Source: Thiobacillus sp. 65-1059 (GTDB lineage: Bacteria > Pseudomonadota > Gammaproteobacteria > Burkholderiales > Thiobacillaceae). From it: a DNA stretch of 64,000 nt. The DNA is taken from the NCBI GenBank assembly GCA_001897675.1, contig MKUE01000068.1, forward strand, positions 36,243 to 100,242. The letters run 5' to 3'. Numbering within the stretch: the stretch's first letter is position 1; the number at the start of each line of letters is the position of its first letter. The translations under genes and the position numbers were made by a program. The notes beneath the pieces were generated by a model. The model worked only from the letters and a program-made list of their open reading frames with translations, did no database searches and was not told the origin of the DNA. Positions 7,665-16,860 of this stretch are shown piece by piece.

Positions 7665-8054
7665 ATGAGTGCTTCCGATCTGGATGTTCTCGTGCCGCAG
7701 CCTCAAGTTGTGGATCTGGCCGGCCAACGCCTCGCGATCAGCCCGCTGGTGCTCGGCGAGCTGCCGGCGATGCTCAAGGCCGTGCAGCCCTTCGCGCAAC
7801 GACTGGCGGGCGAGCCGGACTGGCTCGCCTTGCTCTCGGACCACGGCGATGCCTTGCTCACCGGGTTGGCGATCGCCAGCCGCCAACCGCGCGAGTGGGT
7901 GGACGCGCTGGCTCTCGACGATGCCATCACCCTGGCGGCGACCGTGTTCGAGGTGAACGCGGATTTTTTCGTGCGTCGGGTCGCACCGAAGGTGGGCGAT
8001 CTGGCGCAGCGTCTGAACGGCCGTCTGGCTGGGCTGACGCCATCGCCCGCCTGA
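7665..8054 (+). CDS. Tail assembly chaperone, short form (gpG-like)
   Basis: The protein has 129 residues starting MSASDLDVLVPQPQVVDLAG at ATG 7665. GAGGGGG at 7652-7658 is well spaced for this start; GTG 7650 and ATG 7659 are possible but poorer. In siphophages the gene between tail tube and tape measure makes a short chaperone and, by frameshift, a longer one that together coat the tape measure protein. This gene carries a slippery heptamer at 7964 and is overlapped by a downstream frame that lacks a good start, as expected. The family is judged by position and architecture. Confidence 0.75.
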   Translation: MSASDLDVLVPQPQVVDLAGQRLAISPLVLGELPAMLKAVQPFAQRLAGEPDWLALLSDHGDALLTGLAIASRQPREWVDALALDDAITLAATVFEVNADFFVRRVAPKVGDLAQRLNGRLAGLTPSPA

Positions 8055-8266
8055 TTCGGGGCGGTCACCGCTATCCGGACATCCTCGGCTACACGTTGGG
8101 CCAGCTGAACGCCTTCCTCGCCGCCGATCGCCGCCTCGAGCACGAACGGCTCGCCACCCGGCTTGCCGTCATGACCGCTGCCGCCCAGGGCAGTCGCGAC
8201 GGCATCCGTGAGCTCCAGGCCGAACTCCATCGGGGCATGCGTGATGAAGATCGATCTGGTCGCTGA
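7665..8266 (+). CDS. Tail assembly chaperone, frameshifted G-T fusion, predicted
   Basis: A -1 slip on T TTT TTC at 7964-7970 moves the ribosome into the frame that continues from 7970 to a stop at 8264-8266. It adds 98 residues containing WADAIARLIRGGHRYPDILG and a helical tail (RLEHERLATRLAVMTAAAQG). The added frame has no convincing start and Shine-Dalgarno site of its own, yet codes for a protein-like sequence well past the short-form stop at 8054. This mirrors lambda G/GT, where about one in thirty ribosomes shifts. The heptamer and frames are seen; the slippage is inferred. Confidence 0.65.
7964..7970 (+). other. Slippery heptamer T TTT TTC for -1 frameshift
   Basis: In the reading frame of the chaperone the codons are GAT TTT TTC GTG. 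The bases 7964-7970 therefore read X XXY YYZ as T TTT TTC. After a one-base backward slip both tRNAs can re-pair as TTT TTT, and translation continues CGT GCG TCG in the -1 frame. The site is about 85 bases before the zero-frame stop. No strong downstream pseudoknot was worked out by eye. Confidence 0.65.
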
Positions 8267-8891
8267 GGGCTTGCTGGATCGGCGGCGCTTCAGCGCCTGG
8301 CAAGGTGACACCCGCAAGACGATCCACACCGCCGTGGCCCGCGCGATGCGCGACACCGGCAAGGAGATGGCCGAGCGGGCGCGGAGCGAAATGCGAGCCG
8401 GTTTCAAGGTCGTGAAGCCGAAGTTCCTCCGCTCGATGCACGCCAAGGTGTTCAACCGCAAGGCCGAGGAATTCCCGGCCCTCTACATCGGCTCGAAAGT
8501 GCCCTGGCTGGGTATCCACGAACGAGGCGGAACGATCCGGGGGCGGATGCTCGTCCCGCTGCTGCCGCAGCACCGGCGCATCGGGCGCAAGGCGTTCGCT
8601 CGGGTGATCGATGCCCTGATGCGCTCCGGCAACGCCTTCTTCATCGAAAAGAACGGCCAGCAGATCCTGATGGCCGAGAACATCGCCGAGAACGCCCAGC
8701 CGCTCGCGCGCTTTCGTCGTGCCGAGCGGGAGCGCACCGGCGCCAGGCGCGTGCGGCGCGGCCAGGAGATTCCCATCGCCGTGCTCGTGCGACGCGTGAG
8801 CTTGAGAAAACGGTTCGACCTCGCCCGCTCGGTGCGAGGCGATCTTCCCCGCCTGACGGCGGCCATCCGTAAAGCAATGTCGAAGGTTTGA
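8244..8891 (+). CDS. Phage minor tail-region protein, DUF6441-like
   Basis: This 215-residue protein starts MKIDLVAEGLLDRRRFSAWQ at ATG 8244, overlapping the end of the frameshift frame. It is basic and helical, with a segment typical of this phage family (SKVPWLGIHERGGTIRGRML) and an Arg-rich C-terminal half. Proteins of this kind (DUF6441, from memory) lie between tail chaperone and tape measure genes in many proteobacterial siphophages and have no proven role. The gene is intact and of normal length. Confidence 0.65.
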   Translation: MKIDLVAEGLLDRRRFSAWQGDTRKTIHTAVARAMRDTGKEMAERARSEMRAGFKVVKPKFLRSMHAKVFNRKAEEFPALYIGSKVPWLGIHERGGTIRGRMLVPLLPQHRRIGRKAFARVIDALMRSGNAFFIEKNGQQILMAENIAENAQPLARFRRAERERTGARRVRRGQEIPIAVLVRRVSLRKRFDLARSVRGDLPRLTAAIRKAMSKV

Positions 8892-8897
8892 GATGAA

Positions 8898-8964
8898 TCA
8901 GCCCCCACGCTCACTCCGTTCGCTGCCCCCCGAGGGGGCGCAGGCCTCCTTTGGGGCGGCCCGG
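8898..8964 (+). repeat. Burkholderiales-type intergenic repeat
   Basis: The gap before the tape measure gene holds a sequence with CACGCTCACTCCGTTCGCTG, then GCCCCCCGAGGGGGC and GGCCTCCTTTGGGGCGGCC. Near-identical stretches are scattered between genes in Acidovorax and Burkholderia relatives (recognised from memory). The GCCCCC/GGGGGC arms make a hairpin. Its presence inside a phage gene cluster suggests a long stay in such a host. Confidence 0.5.
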
Positions 8965-8975
8965 CAGGAGGCCTG

Positions 8976-11900
8976 ATGGCCGGTAAACGTGCCCAGATCC
9001 TCATCACCGCCGTCGATGAGACGCGACGGGCCTTCCAGTCCGTACAGGGAAATCTCGCCCGCCTGCGCGGCGAAGCCGCCCAGGTCGGCCAGGTGCTCAC
9101 CCGCATCGGCGGCGCGATCGGCATTGGGCTGGGGGTGCGCGAACTGGTCGAGGTCGCCGACCAGTACCAGAACCTGCAGGCGCGCCTCAAACTCGCGGTC
9201 ACCTCGCAGGAGGAGTTCAACCGCGCCGACGCGGCCCTCTTCGAGATCGCCCAGAAGAACCGCGCGCCCCTGGCAGAGACCGTCACGCTCTATGCGCGGC
9301 TCGCACCGCAGGTAGCGGCGTTGGGGCGTTCGCAGGCGGACGTGCTGGCGGCCACCGATGCCATCGGGCAGGCCGTGTCGCTCTCCGGCGCATCCAGCGA
9401 CGCGGCGGCCGGTGCCCTGCTGCAGCTGGGGCAGGCCTTCGCCTCGGGCCAGCTGCGCGGTGAGGAGTTCAATTCCGTCATCGAGCAGACGCCGCGCCTG
9501 GCGCAGGCCATCGCCGACGGCATGGGCGTGCCGCTCGGCTCACTGCGAGCCCTGGCGCAGGAAGGCAAGATCACCTCGAAGGCCGTGCTCGACGCCTTGC
9601 TCAAGGAGCGGACGCGCCTCGCCGAGGAGTACGCGAGCCTCCCCGATACGGTGTCGGGTGCGCTCACCCGCCTCAAGAACTCCTTCCAGCGGGCCTTCGG
9701 CGAACGCGACGCGAGCTCGGGTCTGACGGCGGGACTGGCGCAGGCCATCCAGCTCGTCGCCGGGCATCTCGAGCTGCTGATCGACTTGGCCGGTGTCGTG
9801 CTGGTTGCCGCGTTCGGGCGGATGGCCGGCGCCTTCGCGACCAGTGTTGCTGCCGCCCGGGCGGAAGCGGCCGCGCGCCTGGCCAACCTGCGCACGCTGG
9901 AAGCCGAGGCGCTCGCCCGGGTGCGGCTCGCCGATGCCGCCTTGGCTCAGGCACGTGCGCAAGGGCTTGCCACCGGCGCGCTGGTCGCGGATGCGGCCAA
10001 GGCCCGGCTGCAAGCCACCGCTGCTTCCGGTGCCGTGGCTCAGGCCGTAGCGTCCACGTCCCTGCTCGGTCGCGCCGCGGGTCTGTTGCGCGGGGTGCTC
10101 GCGCTCCTGGGCGGGCCCATCGGCGTCATCGTCACCGCCGCGGGGCTGCTCGCGGGCGCACTCTATTCGGCGCGCGACGCCGTGGTCGAGTTCGGCGGCA
10201 GGACCGCCTCGATCAAGCAGATCGTCGCCGCCGCCTGGGACCTAGTCGTCGAGAAGGTCGGCGAAGTCGTCAGCGCCTTGGGGCGGCTGGTCGGTATCAA
10301 CGACCTCTCCTGGGCGCGCGTGCGCGCGGCAATGGTCGGCGCGCTGAACGCCATCGGCACGGCGGTCCGCGCGATGGTCAATGTCGTCATCGGCGCGTTC
10401 AACGCCATCGGCAGCGTCGTCGGCATCACGGCCGCCTTCCTGGTCGAGCGCTTTCGTAACGCCTTCTCCGACATCGGGGAGCTGGCGAAGGCCCTGGGCC
10501 AGGACGTGGCCGCGGCCTTCAGCGGCGACTTCTCGATGCAGTCGCTGCGCGCGGCACTCGGCCGCCAGCTCGGCGAGGTGCGGGATTTCGGGAAGGAGCT
10601 GGCTGGAGCCGTGCGCGACGCCGTCACGCGTGACTACGTCGGGGAGGCCGCGCAAGCCATCGCCCGGCGCATCCGCCCCGAGCAAACCCAGCCGGGCGTC
10701 TTCGGCCGTCCGCAGCCGCAGGCCTTGTCCGCCCCCGACAAAGGAGGCGAAGCAGCGAAGCTCGCCCTCGTGCAGGCCCAGGCCGAGGCCGAATTCAAGC
10801 TCCTCAAGGACGCGTTGGACCGTCAGGCGCGGGCGCTGGACGCATCCCTCGAAGACCGGCTGATCTCGCTCAAGGACTACTACGCGGCCAAGACCCGGAT
10901 CGAGCAGCAGGAGATCGATGCGGAGATCCGGCGCGTGCAGGTCTCGCTCGCGGAGCAGCAGCGCCTGCAGAGGACCGGCAAGGACGAACCGGTACGCCTC
11001 AAGGCGAAAGCCGAGGTCGCCAAGCTCGAAGCGGAGCTCACCGTCCTCAACAACAAGCGCGCGGACGTCGAGGTCGCCAATGCCCGCAAGGCCGCCCAGG
11101 CCGAGCGCGAGCTGCGCGAGGAGCTTGCCAAGGTGCGCGACGAACTGCTCGACCTCACCGGGGCGGCGACCAGCCAGGATCGACGCGCGGCGATCGAGCG
11201 GCAGTACCAGACGCTGATCGAGCGGCTGCGTGCCGAGGGCGACACCGAAGGCGTGGCCACGGTCGGGCGCCTCATCGACGTCAAGTCGGCGGCCGCCGAT
11301 CTCGCCGACTACGAGCGCCAGTTCAACGACGCGCTCGCCCGGATGCGTGCATCCGAGGAGTCGATCAACCTGCAGCGCCAGTCGGGGCTACTCACCGAAT
11401 CCCAGGCACGAAGCCAAATCCTTGCGCTGCATCGCCAGACGGGCGAATCGCTCGATGCGCTCCTACCGCAGTTGGAGGCCGCCGCCGCGGCCATTGGCCC
11501 GGAGGCCGTCGCCCGGGTACAGACCTGGAAGAACGAGATCGCGCAGGTGAAGCTCGTGGTGGACGACGTGGCGGTCGCCATCGACGGGGCGGTGCAGGAC
11601 GGCTTCGCGCAGATGTTCGAGGCCATCGGCAGCGGCGCCAAGTCGGCCAAGGACGCCTTCGCCGACTTCGCCCGCTCGGTACTCGCCGCCATCAACCGCA
11701 TCGCCTCGCAGAAGCTCGCCGAGGCGCTGTTCGGCAGCCTGTTCGGGGGCAGCGGCGCGGGCGGGTTCAGCCTAGGATCGCTGGTCTCGTCGTTGTTCCA
11801 GGGCTTCGCCGGCGGCGGCTACGTCACCGGTCCGGGCACCTCCACCAGCGACTCGATCCCGGCACGGCTCTCCGCCGGCGAGTACGTAGTCAATGCCGCC

Positions 11901-12173
11901 GCCGTGAAGCGCGTGGGCGTGGCGTTCCTGGAGGCGATCAACGGCATCGAAGGCGGACCGCGCATCCAGGGGCCCCGGCTCACCTTCGCCACCGGCGGGC
12001 TGGTGCCCGAGGCGCCACCACCGCAACCGCAGGGCCAGGGCCAGGCGGTACGCATCGTCAACGTGATCGACCCGGCGATGGCCGCCGACTACCTCAACTC
12101 GTCCGCGGGCGAGAAGACCATCCTCAACATCCTGCAACGCAATGCGGGAGCCGTCAGACAGGTGCTTGCGTAA
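8976..12173 (+). CDS. Tail tape measure protein
   Basis: This 1065-residue protein sets tail length and helps DNA enter the next host. The N-terminus carries the tape measure domain (about residues 60-250; QLGQAFASGQLRGEEFNSVI and TPRLAQAIADGMGVPLGSLR). Hydrophobic segments follow near 260-285 and 365-395 (LLGGPIGVIVTAAGLLAGAL), then long coiled-coil regions (about 580-720). The C-terminal part is Gly-rich (LFGGSGAGGFSLGSL) with a GPGTSTSDSIPARLSAGEYV motif common in such proteins. ATG 8976 follows GGCAGGAGGCCTG. At roughly 1.5 A per residue it predicts a tail near 150 nm. Confidence 0.95.
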   Translation: MAGKRAQILITAVDETRRAFQSVQGNLARLRGEAAQVGQVLTRIGGAIGIGLGVRELVEVADQYQNLQARLKLAVTSQEEFNRADAALFEIAQKNRAPLAETVTLYARLAPQVAALGRSQADVLAATDAIGQAVSLSGASSDAAAGALLQLGQAFASGQLRGEEFNSVIEQTPRLAQAIADGMGVPLGSLRALAQEGKITSKAVLDALLKERTRLAEEYASLPDTVSGALTRLKNSFQRAFGERDASSGLTAGLAQAIQLVAGHLELLIDLAGVVLVAAFGRMAGAFATSVAAARAEAAARLANLRTLEAEALARVRLADAALAQARAQGLATGALVADAAKARLQATAASGAVAQAVASTSLLGRAAGLLRGVLALLGGPIGVIVTAAGLLAGALYSARDAVVEFGGRTASIKQIVAAAWDLVVEKVGEVVSALGRLVGINDLSWARVRAAMVGALNAIGTAVRAMVNVVIGAFNAIGSVVGITAAFLVERFRNAFSDIGELAKALGQDVAAAFSGDFSMQSLRAALGRQLGEVRDFGKELAGAVRDAVTRDYVGEAAQAIARRIRPEQTQPGVFGRPQPQALSAPDKGGEAAKLALVQAQAEAEFKLLKDALDRQARALDASLEDRLISLKDYYAAKTRIEQQEIDAEIRRVQVSLAEQQRLQRTGKDEPVRLKAKAEVAKLEAELTVLNNKRADVEVANARKAAQAERELREELAKVRDELLDLTGAATSQDRRAAIERQYQTLIERLRAEGDTEGVATVGRLIDVKSAAADLADYERQFNDALARMRASEESINLQRQSGLLTESQARSQILALHRQTGESLDALLPQLEAAAAAIGPEAVARVQTWKNEIAQVKLVVDDVAVAIDGAVQDGFAQMFEAIGSGAKSAKDAFADFARSVLAAINRIASQKLAEALFGSLFGGSGAGGFSLGSLVSSLFQGFAGGGYVTGPGTSTSDSIPARLSAGEYVVNAAAVKRVGVAFLEAINGIEGGPRIQGPRLTFATGGLVPEAPPPQPQGQGQAVRIVNVIDPAMAADYLNSSAGEKTILNILQRNAGAVRQVLA

Positions 12174-13106
12174 ATGGCGTTCGAAATCGGCACGGCCAGC
12201 GATTACCGCGATCTGCTGGACCGCTTCCATGCCTTCCTCACCACTCACCCGAATCTGGTCGCCGCGGGCCAGCAGTGGCAGGCGCTGCACTGGACGACGG
12301 ACGCCGCTACGAAAGAGCTCATCCTCAAGGCGCCCGGCCTGGCCGGTGCCGAGGAGATCTACTGCGGCATCCGGGCCTACGAGAACGCCACGGCCGGCTA
12401 CTACATGTGGGACCTGAACGGCTTCATCGGCTTCAACCCGGCCAACGACTTCTATACGCAACCGGGCGCGATCAGCGGCTGGCTGCCGATGATGTCGCTC
12501 TGGAACACAGCGATCCCGTACTGGTTCGTGGCCAACGGCCGACGTGCCGTGGTGGTGGCGAAGATCTCGACCGTCTACCAGGCGGCGCACCTGGGCTTCG
12601 TCCTGCCCTACGCGACGCCGGGTCAGTATCCGTACCCGCTGCTCGTCGGCGGCTCGATGACCGGCCAGCGGGGCCGCAACTACAGCGTGACCTCGCCCAA
12701 CCACCGCCATTTCGTCGACCCGGGCGAGGATGGACAGAACAACGCCAACACCGCCTGCATGCTGCGCGGCCCCTCGGGCGCTTGGCTGCCGTTCCAGAAC
12801 GTCGCCTACTCGTCGTCCGAGTATCGCTACGACGGGCCGCGCCCGGTCTGGCCGACGAACTACACCTACCTCGGCAACCTGCGCGAGGCGCCGGACGGCA
12901 CCTACGTGCTCTCGCCCATCGTGCTCACGCAATACAACTCCGGCACCGATCACGACCTCTTCGGCGAGCTGGAAGGCGTCTATCACGTCTCCGGGTTCAA
13001 CAACGCCGCCGAGAACCTGATCACGGTGGGCGGCGTGGACCACCTCGTGGTGCAGAACGTGTATCGCACCAGCGTGCGCGACTACTGGGCGCTGCGCCTT
13101 TCGTGA
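12174..13106 (+). CDS. Tail-tip protein of unknown function, paralogue A
   Basis: The protein has 310 residues starting MAFEIGTASDYRDLLDRFHA, directly after the tape measure stop. It is rich in aromatic residues and Gly, with beta-type segments and no membrane helix. It shares its opening pattern (M-A-aromatic-x-x-G-T) and overall layout with the next gene, so the two appear to be diverged tandem copies. Position among tail-tip genes suggests a structural or surface-binding role. I do not recognise a named domain. Confidence 0.6.
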   Translation: MAFEIGTASDYRDLLDRFHAFLTTHPNLVAAGQQWQALHWTTDAATKELILKAPGLAGAEEIYCGIRAYENATAGYYMWDLNGFIGFNPANDFYTQPGAISGWLPMMSLWNTAIPYWFVANGRRAVVVAKISTVYQAAHLGFVLPYATPGQYPYPLLVGGSMTGQRGRNYSVTSPNHRHFVDPGEDGQNNANTACMLRGPSGAWLPFQNVAYSSSEYRYDGPRPVWPTNYTYLGNLREAPDGTYVLSPIVLTQYNSGTDHDLFGELEGVYHVSGFNNAAENLITVGGVDHLVVQNVYRTSVRDYWALRLS

Positions 13107-13112
13107 CCGACC

Positions 13113-14105
13113 ATGGCCTACCAGACTGGTACCTCCGCCAACGCCGATCAGCTGCTCGACGCCCTGCGCGTGTTCGCGGTGGCCAACGGCTGGACCCAGC
13201 TGCGCTGGGCCCCCGACGGCACCGGGCAGACCCTGTCGCTCGCCAAGGGCGGGCTCTACGTCCATCTGCGCTCCGCGGTGAATGAGCGCCTCTCCACACG
13301 CTACAACACCATCACCGGCATCTGGCTGATCGGCTCGACGGGATTCGATGCCGGCAAGCCCTGGTGGGATCAACCCGGATCGATCGTCAACGCCAGCTAC
13401 GTGAGCAACACCACGAGCTACCGCGCCGAAGCCTGCGGCCTGTTCGAGGTGGGCACCGCCAACACCTACCACCTACTCTCGGCCGCCACGCCCGAACTGA
13501 TCATGCTCGTCGCCGAGGTCTCGCCCGGCGTCTATCACCATCTCGCCTTCGGGGATCTCACGAAGTTCGGCAGCTACGGCGGCGGGGCGTTCGTGTCGGG
13601 CGCGTTCGGCCCGGACGCCTACACCTATACGTACAGCGGCTTCACCGACTACGTCTTCGGCTACGACCACGACCGGCACTTCGGCCTGCCGTTCAACGAT
13701 TACAAGTACTACGGCGGCGCGAACTTCGTCCTCGCCGAGGTGGACGGCGCCACCGACTGGCACTCGGTCTGCAAGGACTGGGCGCTCACCGGCAAGCGCG
13801 CCAAGGCGCTGTGGGAACGGGGCACGGGCACGCCGCGCGACAGTCTGGCGCGCTACTGGTGGGGTCACGTGCCCAACACCTTGAACGGCGTGACGCCGAT
13901 GCTGCCGTTCTACCTGTTCGTGGCGCGGCCTTCCGGCTTCTTCTCGCCCTTCGGCTTCACGCCGCACCTGCGCTATCTCAACATCACCCACTACGCGCCG
14001 GCGGAGGTCTTCGCGTTGGGCGCCGAGCAGTGGATGGCCTTTCCGGCCCACTCGAAGAACGGCAAGAGCGGCGTGCACGGCTATGCCGTGAGACTCATCC
14101 CCTGA
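13113..14105 (+). CDS. Tail-tip protein of unknown function, paralogue B
   Basis: The protein has 330 residues starting MAYQTGTSANADQLLDALRV, 6 bases after paralogue A. It contains VFAVANGWTQLRWAPDG, a KPWWDQPGS stretch and a Tyr-rich core (YTYTYSGFTDYVFGYDHDRH). Its N-terminal region matches the first gene loosely, and both end in compact strands near ALRLS and AVRLIP. A carbohydrate or receptor contact role is possible for such aromatic-rich tip proteins, but nothing in the sequence proves it. Confidence 0.6.
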   Translation: MAYQTGTSANADQLLDALRVFAVANGWTQLRWAPDGTGQTLSLAKGGLYVHLRSAVNERLSTRYNTITGIWLIGSTGFDAGKPWWDQPGSIVNASYVSNTTSYRAEACGLFEVGTANTYHLLSAATPELIMLVAEVSPGVYHHLAFGDLTKFGSYGGGAFVSGAFGPDAYTYTYSGFTDYVFGYDHDRHFGLPFNDYKYYGGANFVLAEVDGATDWHSVCKDWALTGKRAKALWERGTGTPRDSLARYWWGHVPNTLNGVTPMLPFYLFVARPSGFFSPFGFTPHLRYLNITHYAPAEVFALGAEQWMAFPAHSKNGKSGVHGYAVRLIP

Positions 14106-14112
14106 GCGGATC

Positions 14113-15804
14113 ATGCCGACCTTTCCCGGTTCCATCCTGCCTGGTGCCGCCCGCCAGGAGCCGCCGACCTGGTCGCGCTCGCCGGAGGTCTCCGAGCGCG
14201 TGCCGGTCGCCTTTCCGTTCGACCCGAGTGCGAGCTCGGTCATGCGTCCGGGCGCGCGGCTCGACACCCAGCCCGTCGACGAGCTGCGGCTCGGCGTCAA
14301 CGGCGCTCTGCTGCCCACCTTTGGGGCCGACTGGTATCACCGCATCCACGTCATCCCTTCGACCATCGATCTCGGCAACCTGGTGAGTCCGGTCGAGCGG
14401 GTGCTGGAGGTGTGGAACGCTCGGTTCGACGCGCAGACGCTCGATGCCATCGACGAGACCGGAACGGACGGGCTGCTGCTCTCGGGCCAGCCGGCGCCGC
14501 CGCTCGCCTTCGGGCCGCTGCAGTCGCGCCTCTACACCTTCGCAGCGGGCACGCGCGGGGCGCCGGTGATCGACGCCGCCTACCGCTTCGTCTTTGCCGG
14601 CGGGCTCACCGCATTGCTGGTCGTCACCGGCCGCCGCGTGGTGGTCTTCGGCATGCGTCCGGACTGGTCGCAAGGGATCACCGAGCGGCTGGAATGGCTC
14701 ACCGAGGTGCTGGAGGCCTACGACGGCACCGAGCAGCGGGTGCGCCTGCGGCAGCTGCCGCGACGCGGTTTCGAGTATGGATTCCTGATCGAGGGCCGGG
14801 ACGCCCAGGTGCTGGATCACCTTCTGTTCGCCTGGGGCGCACGCATCTACTGCCTGCCGGTGTGGACCGACGTCTCCACCCTTGCGGGCGAGGCTGCCGT
14901 CGGCAGCACCGCGCTCACCGTGCAGGATGCCGCCAACAGCGACTACCACGCGGGCGGTCTGGCGGTACTGTGGCGCTCCAACACGCGGCACGAGGCGGTG
15001 GAGATCCTCTCCATCGCCGGCAACACGCTGACCCTCAAGCTCCCCCTGGCCGGGAGCTGGCCGGCCGGCACGCGGGTGTTCCCGGCGCGGCTCGCCCGCC
15101 TCGAGGGCGAGGTGGCCGTGGCGCGTCCCACCGACACCATCGCCGTCGGCCGCTGCCGTTTCGGCATCGAGGACATCACGGCGCCCGCGGTCGCCGACTA
15201 TGGCCCGGCCTATCAGGGCTACCGGGTGTTCGACTGGCGGCCCAACCGGAGCACCGACCTCGAGGACAGGTGGCTTCGGCGCCTCTCCATCATCGACTAC
15301 GGGACGGGACTGCCGACCTTCGACGACGAGTCGGGCTCCCCGCTCATCGGACGCACGCTGACCTGGCTGCTCACCGACCGGAGCAAGGCGACCGCCTTCC
15401 GGGGCTGGCTCGCCGCACGCGCGGGACGGGCGAATCCCTGCTGGTTGCCGACCTTCGAGTCCGACCTCGAAGTCAGCCGCACGGTGGCGGCCACGGATGC
15501 CGGCCTCGTCGTCCGCAACGTCGGCTACGCCCGCTTCGTCGCCGCCGATCCCTTGCGGCGCGACCTGCGGCTCCTCACCACGGCCGGCACCTTCCATCGC
15601 CGTATCACCGGGGCGAACGAGATCTCCGAGGACGAGGAGCTGCTCTCCCTGGACGCGCCGCTGGGCGTGACCCTCGAACCCCAGCAGTTCCTGCAGGTCT
15701 CGTACCTGGAGTTGGCCCGGCTCGACCAGGACGCGGTCGAGCTGCATTGGGAGACGGACACCACGGCGCGCGTGCAGCTCTCCACCCGGACGTTGAGATC
15801 ATGA
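14113..15804 (+). CDS. Distal tail/baseplate hub-like protein
   Basis: This 563-residue protein starts at ATG 14113 after the previous stop. The first third is beta-rich and resembles distal tail proteins (HRIHVIPSTIDLGNLVSPVE, a galectin-like N-terminal pattern). The middle includes ITERLEWLTEVLEAYDGTEQ and repeated strand-turn units, and the C-terminus ends in strands (TTARVQLSTRTLRS). Position between tape measure and the BR0599-type gene fits the hub that joins tube to tip. The exact family is not certain. Confidence 0.6.
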   Translation: MPTFPGSILPGAARQEPPTWSRSPEVSERVPVAFPFDPSASSVMRPGARLDTQPVDELRLGVNGALLPTFGADWYHRIHVIPSTIDLGNLVSPVERVLEVWNARFDAQTLDAIDETGTDGLLLSGQPAPPLAFGPLQSRLYTFAAGTRGAPVIDAAYRFVFAGGLTALLVVTGRRVVVFGMRPDWSQGITERLEWLTEVLEAYDGTEQRVRLRQLPRRGFEYGFLIEGRDAQVLDHLLFAWGARIYCLPVWTDVSTLAGEAAVGSTALTVQDAANSDYHAGGLAVLWRSNTRHEAVEILSIAGNTLTLKLPLAGSWPAGTRVFPARLARLEGEVAVARPTDTIAVGRCRFGIEDITAPAVADYGPAYQGYRVFDWRPNRSTDLEDRWLRRLSIIDYGTGLPTFDDESGSPLIGRTLTWLLTDRSKATAFRGWLAARAGRANPCWLPTFESDLEVSRTVAATDAGLVVRNVGYARFVAADPLRRDLRLLTTAGTFHRRITGANEISEDEELLSLDAPLGVTLEPQQFLQVSYLELARLDQDAVELHWETDTTARVQLSTRTLRS

Positions 15805-15813
15805 GCTAAGACC

Positions 15814-16611
15814 ATGAGCTATCTGAGCATCGAACAGTCCGCCCACGGCGGACAACCGCAGGAGCTCTACCGCTTCTCCCAGGGCGCGCAGCGCTGGCTC
15901 TACACCTCGGGGCAGGCGGCGGTGGACTACCAATCCGAGACCTATCAGCCGGCGACGATCTCGCGCGGCGGCCTCGAGCAGAGCAACGAGCTCGCGCGGC
16001 TGGGGCTGGAGATCCGCATGCCGCGCGACCTGGCCGTGGCGAGTCTATTTCTCGCCGCCCCGCCCGAGGGTGTCGTGAGCGTTACCCTCTACCGGCGCCA
16101 TGTCGGCGACGCCGAGTTCATCACCTACTGGAAGGGGCGGATCACCGGCGCGCGGCTGTCCGGCGCCGAGGCCACCCTCAAGTGCGAGCCCATCGCCTCG
16201 AGCCTGAAGCGGCCGGGCTTGCGCGCCCGCTACCAGCTGCTGTGCCGCCACGTGCTGTACTCCAGCGGATGCGGCGCGCTGAAGGACAGCTTCCGCGTGG
16301 ACGGCACCGTAGCGGCGGTGAGCGGCGTGACCGTCCAGGTCGCCGCCGCCGCCAGCCGGCCGGACGGCTACTTCGTGGGCGGCATGCTCGCCACCACCGC
16401 CGGCGCGCGCATGATCGTCGGTCACGCCGGGATCGACCTCACCCTGGTCGCGCCCATGGTCGGCCTCACGGCGGGCGATGCGGTCCAGCTCTATGCCGGC
16501 TGCGACCACACCATGGCGCATTGCAAGGACAGGTTCGGCAACCTGGACAACTTCGGCGGCTTCCCCTTCATCCCGGTGAAGAACCCCTTCACCGGCGACG
16601 CCATCGTGTGA
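15814..16611 (+). CDS. Phage BR0599-family tail protein
   Basis: This 265-residue protein starts MSYLSIEQSAHGGQPQELYR. It has the hallmark Cys-rich C-terminal half of the phage BR0599/DUF2163 family: RYQLLCRHVLYSSGCGALKD, then YAGCDHTMAHCKDRFGNLDN and GFPFIPVKNPF. Members sit between distal tail and central hub genes in siphophages and in gene transfer agents, where the homologue is a cell-wall-contacting tip component. Conserved Cys and His suggest a metal- or disulfide-stabilised core. The gene is full length. Confidence 0.88.
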   Translation: MSYLSIEQSAHGGQPQELYRFSQGAQRWLYTSGQAAVDYQSETYQPATISRGGLEQSNELARLGLEIRMPRDLAVASLFLAAPPEGVVSVTLYRRHVGDAEFITYWKGRITGARLSGAEATLKCEPIASSLKRPGLRARYQLLCRHVLYSSGCGALKDSFRVDGTVAAVSGVTVQVAAAASRPDGYFVGGMLATTAGARMIVGHAGIDLTLVAPMVGLTAGDAVQLYAGCDHTMAHCKDRFGNLDNFGGFPFIPVKNPFTGDAIV

Positions 16612-16620
16612 GGCTTTCCC

Positions 16621-16860
16621 ATGTGGCAACAGATCATCATCTGGGTCGTCACCACGGTCCTGTCGGCGCTGCTCGCGCCGCGCCCCAAGGTGCAGGACGC
16701 CCAGCCGGGCCAGATCGGCGACAAGGACGTGCCCATCGCCTCCCAGGACGCCCCCATCCCGGTGCTGTTCGGTACGCGGGTGATCTCCGGGCCCAACGTG
16801 GTCTGGTACGGCGACGTGCAGGTGCGGCCGATCCGCAAGTCCTCCGGGGGCAAGAAGTGA
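16621..16860 (+). CDS. Small membrane-anchored tail-tip protein
   Basis: This 79-residue protein has an N-terminal hydrophobic helix (IIIWVVTTVLSALLA), then a short polar domain with PVLFGTRVISGPNVVWYGDV. The second motif resembles the start of phage hub proteins (host specificity J type), so it may be a separated N-terminal piece of that module. The stop overlaps the GTG start of the next gene. No function is assigned. Confidence 0.6.
   Translation: MWQQIIIWVVTTVLSALLAPRPKVQDAQPGQIGDKDVPIASQDAPIPVLFGTRVISGPNVVWYGDVQVRPIRKSSGGKK

Noticed and set aside
7895..8266. Independent gene starting at GTG 7895 for the second chaperone frame
   Set aside because: No Shine-Dalgarno is visible and it would overlap the first gene by 160 bases; the -1 frameshift explains the frame better.
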